Assembly (NCBI GenBank): GCA_002917075.1
Contig: NTMA01000064.1
Location: forward strand, 62,001-126,000
Source: Hawksworthiomyces lignivorus
Lineage: Eukaryota > Ascomycota > Sordariomycetes > Ophiostomatales > Ophiostomataceae
DNA length: 64,000 nucleotides
Direction of reading: 5' to 3'
A program made the translations under genes and the position numbers. The notes beneath the pieces are model-generated. The model searched no databases, was not told where the DNA came from, and saw only the letters and a program-made list of their open reading frames with translations. The first letter of the stretch is position 1, and the number at the start of each line of letters is the position of its first letter. Positions 54,929 to 64,000 of the stretch are shown here, piece by piece.

Positions 54929-55479
54929 ATTAGATTCGAAGCAACTCGCTGTAGAAAATATGTAGTGAACCCGGAATAGGACTTGGAAGTCTTGAGGCTG
55001 AATGCTTTTGTAGGCCGAGACTTGTAGTGGGCGAAGTGCAAGTATTAGCTCGGTCTTAAAAAAGGCCGAGTTTTTATGGAGAATTTCCAAGACACGACTC
55101 CTGGAGTGTGCTCTGTAGGAAATACAAGCCCTAATCCCTTGTCTTACCGACGCGACTTAATTTCGCCCCGTGCAAGTGACTTCATTTTAGTCCCGAGTCC
55201 GAAGCAGGTGAACGCCTCAATAATAACACTTCGTTCATACACCGGAGCGGGCTTACCTGGCGTTCTGGCTCAGGTCTAGGGGAAACCGTTTCATATTTTC
55301 GTTGTTTAAGCTCGTAGTCAATCTCCGCCTGTTTCCGCCGTCGAGGCAGTACATCTGTAAAGAAATATAAATAAGCTTTAGCCAGCCGCCATTACAATCA
55401 AATGAAGGCATTCGGCACTCTATTCTCTACTATTTGCTGAGAACTTTTAATCTTCTTATTAAAATTCATATATATTAAA
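54929..55479. promoter_or_regulatory. Divergent promoter regulator / MFS transporter
   Basis: Contains an inverted pair CTCGG (55049-55053) and CCGAG (55066-55070) with 12 nt between, a plausible Zn2Cys6 dyad. Otherwise unremarkable. Confidence 0.4.
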
Positions 55480-56992
55480 ATGCAACGATCCACATCGGTG
55501 GTCTTGGGCCAAATGGCTCCTCGAGAAGAATATAGCACTCTTCCTGATGCGTCGTCCAGCTTGCATGACCAGGACATTAAAAAGGCTACGAACATAACGC
55601 AAACTCCTCTCGGTGGTGACCCTCCAGATGGCGGCTTCACTGCCTGGCTCGTAATTTTTGGGGCTTGGTGCACATCATTTTGCAGCTTTGGCTGGTTAAA
55701 CAGTAAGGCTAGATTATGGCGCCGCAGACCCTACCATATGCTAACAAATACAGGCATTGGTGCATTTCAGGAGTACTACCAAGACAAGCTGCTTAGCAAC
55801 TACTCCCCTAGCACGATCTCGTGGATTCCATCTTTGCAAGTCTTCTTCATGATGGGCATGGTAAGCAGTGCCTCTACTAGAATCTATTTTATTTATCTGG
55901 CGTTAACCAACGTGCTCATAGGGACCATTCGTCGGCTTCATATATGATCGCTACGGTCCGCGATGGTTGCTTCTCGTTGGCAGTTTGATGCATGTCTTCG
56001 GCGTAATGATGGCGAGTTTGGGCACAGAGTATTATCAAATTCTCCTTGCCCAAGGGCTATGTTCTGCCATCGGCGTCTCTGCGATTTTTCAACCATGTTC
56101 GTATGAATCGATTTATGTCTTGTGGGAATCTTAGAAGGGTTTACTGACTTAAGTAGCCGTGACCTGTGCCGCAACCTGGTTCAACAAGAAACGAGGAGCA
56201 GCCATTGGGATACTATTTACTGGCTCTAGCATTGGCGGGATAGTCTTTCCAGTCATGGTATCACACCTCATCCGAGAGGTTGGCTACGCCTGGGCCATGC
56301 GCAGTTGCGCTTTTCTCATATTATTCCTCTTGGCCATTGCCAACCTGACTATACGCGCACATAGTCCTCCACGGCAACACAAAATTACGGTAGCCCAGCT
56401 TGCCAAACCACTCACTGAGACAGAATTTCTTCTCCTCGTTGCCGGATTCTTCTTCTTCACGTACGGTTTCTTTGTTCCGATCAACTACCTCCCTGTTCAA
56501 GCAATCAGTACTGGAATGAGCACCGAGATGGCACAGTACTTATTACCGATTTTAAACGCTGCTTCTCTATTTGGACGCCTTGCATCAGGCGTCTTGGGCG
56601 ACAAGATTGGGCGATACAACGTCTTCATCGTTGTCTGCTATCTGTCCGGAATCTGGATCTTGGCACTGTGGCTACCTGCAACAAGTGGATCAGCACTCAT
56701 AGCATTTTCCGTGCTGTTTGGCTTCTTCTCTGGCGCATACGCCTCGCTGATAACGCCTCTGGTAATGCAGATATCGCCCATAGCAGAGCTCGGGTTCCGT
56801 ACTGGCATCGTTCTCTTGGCCACAGCAATCGCGGGATTGACGACCAATCCTATCAATGGAGCTATTTTAGATAGAACCGGCAACTGGTCTGGTCTCAAGA
56901 TATTCTCTGGTATCTTTTGCATTGTCGGTACGACATTTGCGCTCGTTGCGAGAGTTCGACGTGCAGGATGGACCGTCTTGACTCGTTTTTAG
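55480..56992 (+). CDS. MFS transporter, monocarboxylate (MCT)-like
   Basis: Four exons, 55480-55702, 55754-55860, 55922-56096 and 56157-56992, giving 446 aa and about 12 helices. The DPPDGGFTAWLVIFGAW start is the fungal MCT signature ([D/E]G-G-(W/F)-x-W), followed by GAFQEYYQ, FIYDRYGPRWLLLVG and ATWFNKKRGAAIGI. Likely a proton-linked carrier of a monocarboxylate or related acid. Introns are 51-61 nt. Its stop overlaps by two bases the stop of a possible antisense small gene. Confidence 0.9.
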
Positions 56993-57182
56993 ATCACACT
57001 GCCCTTTTGTAAACATGCTGAGAGTGGCCCCGTTCCAACCGGATCTGTGTGCTGGAAGAAGAAAGTCAATATGCATGGCAGATATGCTTACCATGGATGA
57101 GGACTTTCCGGATCAGGTATACGCCGCCCCAAGAATTAGACAATTGCACCCGGTCCCCAACCAAATAGTCGTTGATAGCCAT
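56989..57182 (-). CDS. Possible small spliced protein (48 aa)
   Basis: ATG at 57182, exon 57092-57182, a 47-nt intron with GTAAGC donor and CACAG acceptor, exon 56989-57044. The product starts MAINDYLVGDRVQLSNSWGG. It keeps frame across canonical splice sites. Function unknown. Could be a chance frame. Confidence 0.3.
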
Positions 57183-57296
57183 TGCTGAAAATGAAAGACT
57201 CGCATGCCCATTTTGTTTATTTTAATACCACCGCATATTTAATTATTGCAGGAACAATTGACAAGGGATAAAAACTTGAGAAATTTCAAACGGCGT

Positions 57297-57738
57297 ATCA
57301 TGATCCCAGTTGCTCCTCGTCCGGAAACATCCCAGCTAACATTGATCCGTGAGAAGTTCCATATTAGTTATGTTGAAGTGCAGGAAGCTTCAAGCCACCT
57401 AATACGGTAAGTCATCAGATCATATCAAAGAACCATCTTGCGTTTTTCGTTATAATTATGCCATAGATAGGTTGCTAGAATTTGAAGCGAGCGCGTATTG
57501 TAGCACGCTCATTTCAAAAAGCCAAGTTGCAGTACAAAGCGGGCTGCAAAATGCGGTCATAACAGTCATGTATGCACCCCGCATCCTATGGCTAACAAGG
57601 CTGCTGCGAGTCTTTTCCCAAGCATGGTCAGCAATGTCTCTTGGAAGATCCAAATTTATTTTACTGAACAGTCTTTATATCGCCAAAAGTCTGCTAAAAT
57701 GGCGCCTACGACGAATGCCCTCTACCAAAATACCTTAA
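57297..57738 (+). other. Possible spliced short ORF upstream of the HET gene
   Basis: ATG near 57299 reads MIPVAPRPETSQLTLIREKF for 36 codons to a GTAAGT donor. An ATAGATAG acceptor near 57471 continues as LLEFEASAYCSTLISKSQVA to a stop at 57738. No family recognised. It overlaps the HET gene start region and may be an untranslated or alternative leader. Confidence 0.25.
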
Positions 57739-60183
57739 GCGAAGATGCTGTCACTCAGCTCGGCAAATTGTGCCCCACATGTAGCCGCTTCAAAGAGACA
57801 TCCTCACTGCTCGCCAAGTTCTCCTCTGGAGAAGACATACGAATAAAAGCCAGTGAAAAATATGATCTTTGCTCACCGGAACAGCTTCGGGACGGCTACC
57901 TTTCGGGGTGTCATCTCTGCGCCTTGCTATGGATCCGCGCTGCTGGTTCATTATTTGATCCTGCCAATCCCGCTCCTAGTCCAAAGTTGCAAAGAGTAGT
58001 CGTGCAGCTGGAAGCTCGAAATTTGAATAAAGAAAGTGTCCGCACCAACCAGTCGTGGAATAGAAAGACTACTCCTTTCATGTGAGCCTAGCTGGCTGAT
58101 TTTCAGTGGCGGTCTGAAGCTGACAAAATTAGTGATGGCCGCAGCGCGATTGTGATGTGGCTTCCGGCAGTTTACGAATATCAGTCGCAGAACTATGAAA
58201 ACAAAGAGCTTTCGACTTGGCACGATTTATATGTGTACCTTGCCTCTAGTACGCTTTCGGTGTTTCTTTAAGAGGCTAGCCATTGCTCTTTGGCCACCCT
58301 TTGACTCACCTTTTCTTTCAGATCCAGAAGCAAATCAGCATGGGATGAAGGCGTCTCTTAGCCAACCCATTTCCACTAGAAATGTGCAAAAGCTAGACCA
58401 GCTTCATGCCTGGTACCGGTCCTGCACGCAGAGTCACACGAAATGCAATAACTTTTCTCGCCTCGTAGCCCCCACAAACCAGCTACCGTCCCGTTTGCTT
58501 GATCTACAGGGCGGCAAAGTCCGTCTGGAGTGCGCCGTGGAGTATCTGCCACCCAACCTCGAGTACACGACCCTCAGCCATATGTGGGGCCCTGACCCGT
58601 CTGCAATCTTGACCTTGGTCGGCAGGAATTTAAGCGCATTTCAAGTCGAGATACCTGAGGTGCTTCTTCCAGACAAGTATAAAGAAGCTATCCGCGTAGC
58701 CCGTTGTCTTGGCTTTCACTACCTGTGGATCGATTCGTTGTGTATTATCCAAGATTCGACAGATGACTGGGAACGGGAAGCACTGAAGATGGCTGCTGTC
58801 TACGGGCGGAGCCGCTGCAACATCTCCTACGCGTATCCGCCCGTTGCTCCACAAGCTACAGGTTCCACTCCAGCGTCGAATGAAAAGAAATACCTCCGCG
58901 ATCCTCGATTACATCTTCCTTGCAGGCTGCATTACACACAGAGTGGGGCGTCTCTCTCTTCGTCCGCTCCTCAAGATCTTGTGATCCAAGACGGTCCTGC
59001 CGGCCTCAACAACCGCTGGTCCACCAAAACTTTCCTGCAGCGCTGGCCACTGCTATCGCGTGCTTGGGTATTTCAGGAACGGCTGCTGTGTCCGCGTACT
59101 GTGTACTGTGGAGACAGTCGGCTAATCTGGGAATGCTGCGAGGCACAGAAAGATGAGTTTTACGGCGTGGTCCCATATAGCCCGCGGTCAAAGCCACATT
59201 TTTATTCTATATTTTCCGGCCTCGTGGTGCAGAATCCTAGCCCTGATCTGACTGAAAGTGGCTTGCTGACTTCTTCGTTCCAGCTCGAGTGGCCTTTCCT
59301 CGTACAAGACTATCGCTGTGGGGCTCTAACGTACGAGAAGGACCGCGCAATTGCATTTGCCGGAATAGCGCGTGCGATTCAGACTCGTACCTCGTTTACT
59401 TATCTAGCCGGGTTGTGGAAAGAACTGGGCGATACTGGTCTCTTGTGGATGGTGGGCCAGCCGTCCCGCTCACAGACGGACAAGTACCGCGACAAATTAG
59501 AGGCTCTTCAGAAGCAGCAAAATCAGCCGCCGTCCTGGTCTTGGTTCTCTGTTCCCATATTCCAGCTGGCTCCCCTTTCAGACATTTTAGACTTTCAAAC
59601 CTACTTTAGTTTGACCGACCCCCGATATGCGCCAGTACAAGCGGGCGGCCGACGCTACCGCGCAAGTATCATTGACTTCGATCATCCTCAGCTAGCGACA
59701 AATCCAGAAGCCCTTCTACACACTTTCCATGGGCTGAGTATTACCCTGCGCACACGGCGTATTCCTGCGACGCTGATGTGGGAGACCATGTGGGGGACTA
59801 GTCGTCTACAACTCCATCCACTGGACAAAACCATATTGACACTCGTCTACACGCACGATGACGTCTTATTGTTACCTGGGTCACCGCCACCAAAAGATGT
59901 GTGCATTATACTCACGATTCTGCAAACATGGAATGAAGTAGATAACAACGAGGAAACAGAGGCTGCTGCTGCAGACCACAGCCATGAAGAACCAAGGCTG
60001 AAGACCATCTGGCAATATGCAGGGCTTGCTATCACACCTGCCGGTAAGACATCCGCAGGAGAAGCTTGCTGGCGACGGATTGGTGTGTTTTATTGTTTCG
60101 AAGAGGTCGCAGGAGGGAACCAGAATCTCGCAACTCCATTTGATATCGATCACAGCATAAGTGAAGAGATAATCCTCGTATAA
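57699..60183 (+). CDS. Heterokaryon-incompatibility (HET) domain protein
   Basis: Three exons, 57699-58037, 58107-58248 and 58322-60183, giving 780 aa. The N-terminus has CPTC and CHLC pairs as in many HET proteins. HET motif 1 is LEYTTLSHMWGP (near residue 240), motif 2 LWIDSLCIIQDSTDDWERE (near 295), motif 3 RAWVFQERLL. The last intron is well supported, because it turns YVYLAS into a continuous reading frame. The first intron (donor GTCCGC) is less certain. The ATG at 57699 (AAAATGG) was chosen. HET proteins trigger cell death on fusion of unlike strains. No NACHT or other effector domain is seen. Confidence 0.85.
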
Positions 60184-60637
60184 ATTTGGTTTACCACTAC
60201 ACCGTAATAGTTATATGAAATATGGGAGACAAGAGTTAAAGTTTTCACTGTGGACTAATGAACTATTTGGAAATGTCACAACGAGCTTCCAACAGACAGA
60301 CAATTTTTTTTTTTTTTTTTTGTGCCAATCTCCCTATTCTTTGTATATATTCTCTGGTGACGGATCTGAGTTGATCTAGAATTTGGATTTGCCCAACAAG
60401 ATCTCTTACCTGTCCGAGGGCAAGGCACAGTGACTGAGTTGTGGTAAATCATATAATCAGCATAAGCTCCCACTTCACGTCTGTCTTGACCGACTCTCCT
60501 TCTATTATTCTATGAACATAGCACTCTCCAACAAGGTGGAATTCATCACCACCAACCTGTCGCCGAACGAGAAATGGCACACGGCAACCACGCAAGATGC
60601 AGATGCTGTCCCCCATCCGGCATCACCTAGGAAACAG
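60184..60637. other. Convergent spacer with a poly-T run
   Basis: T-run at about 60305-60321. No gene recognised. Confidence 0.45.
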
Positions 60638-62505
60638 TCAGATATAGCCATTTCGAGTGACTCCTAAGCGGCGATTTTTTGTTGCAAGCCTCATTGCAGT
60701 TCTCGCTTCTAGGAATGTTCTTCCTGGACCCCTTGCAGCTAGACTCGCTAGCTCTAGCTTTCCTCTGCCTTTCGGCCGCCGCTGCGTTTGGGAGTATACT
60801 TGATCAGGCAGCGTTGGCATCCTGCCAGTCGATTCATCAAGTAAAAGGCTGAAAATCTCGGCGAAAGGAAGCTGGGGCTCTGAGCTGGCCGGTGTTTTCT
60901 TGTTGGCAACTAGCTCCTCCAGAGCGCTTCGAAGACTCCACCCTCCGTGGGATAGTTTTCTAATTTTGAGACAAGCGTGACGCATGATATTAGTAGATTG
61001 TTTCCGACAGCTGGGTTCTTATAAACTAGATCAGGCTTGTTAAATACGTCCGTAAATTCATCCAATGTGTCGCATGTTATCCCTTTTACCTCCAACCCAG
61101 CACCGTTGATTGAAAACACGGCCTTAGATTTCCCTACGGCGGCATATATTGCAACTGTTGATGTGCTGTATCCAAGCAATACCGTCTGCCGCGGCCGTCG
61201 CCAGTCTGAGACCCAAGACGGAAGTCCCGCCATCGGTAATTCGTGGTCGACGCACGCGAGGACCATCGAAATAGTGGACGGTGTCTTAGCCAAAGTATTT
61301 ACCACTACATCGTAGTAGAGGGCTTCAGCAAGATAGTCTTGTTTGTAACTGACACGAATCTTGGCCACGTCGGCCTCGGAACAGAGACTCAGCACCCCGT
61401 AGACTTTGTCGCGAGGATCGGAGCAGAGGGCGCGTCTCGAATCAACTAGAAGAGAATATATATCTTTATTCGAGTCAAACAGAAAATTCATTGATCGAAC
61501 TATGCTCAGATCGGCCACGATTCTGGGTAGATCTGTCTCATCACTGGAGTCATCACCTGAAAATTGACGCTGTAGCCAACTAGGAATTCCCTCTCCCCTG
61601 AAGTGCATGCACGCAGACTCCAATCTCTCCCAAGGAATATGATCGGCACCGCAGAAAACCTAAGCGTGCGTAGAAGCTGAGAGTTCTTGAATGATCCAGA
61701 CCCTCTTGAACCACTGTCGGGAGAGCACATCCCAAAGTCCAACCCAAGATGGGGAATCAGGAGGCGGGAGGTTCAGTACTCTAAAGTCTTCCGGTCCGGA
61801 GCATGACGTACCAAACTGAAGGCGGGTAGATATGTCGCACAGCAACTCTAGTCCGAGTGGTGAGGTTGCGCTGGACTCTCCAAGCCATATGATCGTATTT
61901 AGAGCGTGTCTATAGATCCGACTCATGAGCTTGATCTGCTGCGTTTTCTCGTCTGCATCATCTTGATTAATGCAAATCTGGTCGACCCACATGAAGATGG
62001 AGTGATCGAGCTGCTGCAATGTGGTGAGAGACGAATGAAGATTCTTGGTTATGGCTTTGTCATATCCACCGCAATCAATGACTTCGTCAAAGACAGGAGG
62101 ACCCCACGTGTAGCTCAACGCTGTGTACCACAAGGGCTCTGTCAAGTTCTTCATGGATAAGGCATACTGTGTACGGTATCGTTCGTTGTTCTGATCAGCT
62201 CCAGATTCGAATTCGATTGAACAATGGTGTAGGGAACCAAGCAGTTTTTCGTTCCTGGTGCCCGGTTTGATTTCAAGGACGCGAATTCCGTAGGCGTCTG
62301 TGACTGGCGCGTACAAACCAACATGGCCGTCATGTCTAGTAGCAGCCGGTGCCGAGGCCGTATGCGACTTGTTTGAGGCCCAGCTTTGAATCTGTTCCCT
62401 TAAAGCATCGAGCGGATAGTCTTTTTCGTATTTTCTAGCCGATTCAAACGGATATATATCCCCGTGAGACACGTTGAATTTGGCAAGGCCAGCACCTATT
62501 TCCAT
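60638..62505 (-). pseudogene. HET-domain gene inactivated by an in-frame stop and a frameshift
   Basis: Reading from 62505: HET motif 1 WYTALSYTWGP, motif 2 IFMWVDQICINQDDADEKTQQI and motif 3 WFKRVWIIQELS. A TAG at 61660-61662 then interrupts, but the same frame continues directly with VFCGADHIPWERLESACMHF and DPRDKVYGVLSL, the normal continuation of such proteins. A further break near 60910 shifts the frame, after which LVANKKTPASSEPQLPFAEIFSLLL and NRRLGVTRNGYI complete the usual C-terminus. No intron explains the TAG. The disruptions are few, so inactivation is recent or allele-specific. Confidence 0.82.
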
Positions 62506-62514
62506 CCTTGCCAA

Positions 62515-63012
62515 GCAATTGAAATAGATGGGCCTAAAGTTTAGTTATAGACCATATACTGTGTTAAGATGGATACATCGTCACTTATCCTAACATATCA
62601 GGAGTAGTCTGTCTGCACCCTAGACGCCACAATATTCCCTACAGTTAAAAAAATCCAAATCTGGTTAACTAGGTGCACATTTGTGTGGTAATTCCCTATT
62701 CTTTTCGGCTACTTTAGGCATTGGGCCGTACAAACTCCGTGACGACTGTACATTTCATACTGTACTTCGTATCGCTCGTGTCTGTATCCGCGGGGGAAGC
62801 TTATTCGCCCAAGTTATTGGAAAATGCCGCTTGTTTTCTCTCCTTTTTCTGCGTTTAAACATAGACTTATTGTCTTAACGCCTAGATACATGTAGTCACT
62901 CACTAGCAGAACATTATAACACCAACGTCTGTCGCTAACGTCTATCTCTGTCTGCCATTTATACAACACGACCGCATAGTAGCAGCAGTGGATAGAGAAC
63001 CAAAATCTCGGC
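62515..63012. other. Divergent spacer HET pseudogene / ankyrin gene
   Basis: AT-rich promoter region. No specific element recognised. Confidence 0.45.
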
Positions 63013-63804
63013 ATGGTCAAGTTTTGGGAATGGATATCAAGACAAACGAAGAAGTTTCGATTCGGAAAGACCAAAAATGGGCCACAAGAAGGCACACTCA
63101 GCCATACCAAAAACACAACCCCGAAGAAAAAGCAACTCCTTCTCCGGAGCGCTGTAGAATCGGGTAATAGGACGAAAGCAGAGCAGCTTCTCAGAAAAGG
63201 CGCCGAGGCTAATGATTTCGCTACCTCTTATGGCACGACGCAACCAATCTTACTCCAGGCGGTCAGAAGCGGGGGGCTAGAGATGGTTAAACTGCTCGTC
63301 GACCACGGCGCGAATATTGAGACTGCAGACAAAAATGGTCACAACGCTCTGCAAGCGGCAGCTGCTCGCGGCTTCGTGGACAAAGCAAAGTTTCTTCTCG
63401 ACAGAGGAGCCGATATCTCAACAAAAGATTTCCTCGGAAGGACTCCCCTCCACTTGGCGGCACAAAATGGCCAGGTAGATGTTATGAGGCTTCTTCTAGA
63501 GAGAGGAGCGTCGCACGTGGCAAAGACAAAAGCCGGACAGCAGCCAATCCATCTTGCTGGAGAGAAAGGCCATAGAGCGGCTTTCAATGTGCTTCGAGAG
63601 CACGCCGGCCTCCTACCAGTCACAGGGTCAGCGCATTATCCTCACATTCACAATAGTCAATGGGATGCAAGCCAAACATCGATTACAAAACCAACACAAC
63701 GTCATCAAGGTCGTAGCAACATTTGGCCTAACCAAATTGTAAAGGATCGCTTAACTGGAGAGAAGAATATTCTTACACCTTCTGATCCTGCATATTGGAA
63801 TTAA
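63013..63804 (+). CDS. Ankyrin-repeat protein
   Basis: Single exon, 263 aa. About four ankyrin repeats between residues 40 and 195, the clearest being GRTPLHLAAQNGQVDVMRLLLERGA and NGHNALQAAAARGFVDKAKFLLDRGAD. The N-terminus is basic (about residues 10-45), and the C-terminal 60 residues are low-complexity without a recognised domain. A protein-interaction module of unknown partner. It lies head to head with the HET pseudogene, a common neighbourhood for allorecognition-type genes (inference). Confidence 0.85.
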   Translation: MVKFWEWISRQTKKFRFGKTKNGPQEGTLSHTKNTTPKKKQLLLRSAVESGNRTKAEQLLRKGAEANDFATSYGTTQPILLQAVRSGGLEMVKLLVDHGANIETADKNGHNALQAAAARGFVDKAKFLLDRGADISTKDFLGRTPLHLAAQNGQVDVMRLLLERGASHVAKTKAGQQPIHLAGEKGHRAAFNVLREHAGLLPVTGSAHYPHIHNSQWDASQTSITKPTQRHQGRSNIWPNQIVKDRLTGEKNILTPSDPAYWN

Positions 63805-64000
63805 GAATTGCTTTAAAAGCCATTATTATGTAAGATTATTTCATCGTTGCTATTGATTCGATATTTTAGATTTTAACGTACATGCTGTTGCGCCTGTAAA
63901 GTTTCCAGGCCTCTTGATTAGGAAGTGTGGGACCGAATTTGGTTCCTGATCGCTACCAGAAGAAAATGCAAGCTAGATCCAATCTTGTCTTAAGCTTAGA

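Noticed and set aside
58195..58321. ATG at 58195 as the start of the long HET frame
   Set aside because: The 58107-58248 exon in another frame plus a GTACGC...TTTCAG intron gives a continuous, more HET-like protein. The stretch after 58195 is mostly intron.
46578..60321. Poly-T tracts near 46578, 49917, 51930 and 60305 as transcription terminators
   Set aside because: Homopolymer runs are common in fungal spacers and RNA polymerase II does not terminate on T-runs. No RNA polymerase III gene precedes them.
1..64000. Secondary-metabolite biosynthetic cluster
   Set aside because: No polyketide synthase, non-ribosomal peptide synthetase, terpene cyclase or P450 gene was seen. The content is catabolic.

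Overview
The window is filamentous ascomycete (Pezizomycotina) nuclear DNA. Most genes carry one to three introns of about 50-100 nt with GTRNGY donors and CTNAY-like branch points. There are three Zn2Cys6 regulator genes, two HET-domain loci, an ornithine aminotransferase and a lamA/lamB pair, and the spacers are AT-rich. I see no rRNA or tRNA gene, no CRISPR array, and no polyketide, peptide or terpene synthase. All gene models are spliced by eye from the sequence.

Left flank (1-6131): a GH13 alpha-glucosidase, an HSL-type alpha/beta hydrolase and a BAHD-like acyltransferase with a 58-nt exon, followed by about 2.3 kb with no gene I can support.

Region A (8404-24942) reads as a lactam / omega-amino-acid utilisation cluster. 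It consists of three divergent gene pairs plus one regulator: succinate-semialdehyde dehydrogenase / FMN 2-hydroxyacid oxidase; lamB / lamA (LamB/YcsF protein and a biotin-dependent urea-carboxylase-like protein without the amidase domain); and an AAAP amino-acid permease / ornithine aminotransferase. A Zn2Cys6 regulator sits between the second and third pairs. All three divergent promoters are rich in one motif, CGG-N2-CCG (best form TCGG-N2-CCGA), which I count 11 times in 2.08 kb.

Region B (26699-49817) looks like an aromatic or quinone catabolism/detoxification cluster: intradiol (hydroxyquinol-type) dioxygenase, 2-oxoadipate dioxygenase/decarboxylase (DUF1338), quinone oxidoreductase, a Dabb-domain protein, a VOC/glyoxalase protein, two paralogous SDRs, an MFS transporter, a flavodoxin-fold reductase with two CxxC pairs, a Zn2Cys6 regulator, a double cupin and an alpha/beta hydrolase. 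Most of its promoters carry a second motif, CGG-N5-CCG, found nine times. Region B also holds a decayed second intradiol dioxygenase gene and a decayed copy of its own VOC-SDR pair.

Right flank (49818-64000): a repeat-rich gap with long palindromes, an LTR-like segment, a frameshifted AIG2-like gene relic and a pogo-type transposase relic. Then come a Zn2Cys6 regulator whose second splice junction does not fit, a monocarboxylate-type MFS transporter, an intact HET protein gene, a HET pseudogene (in-frame stop plus frameshift) and an ankyrin-repeat gene.
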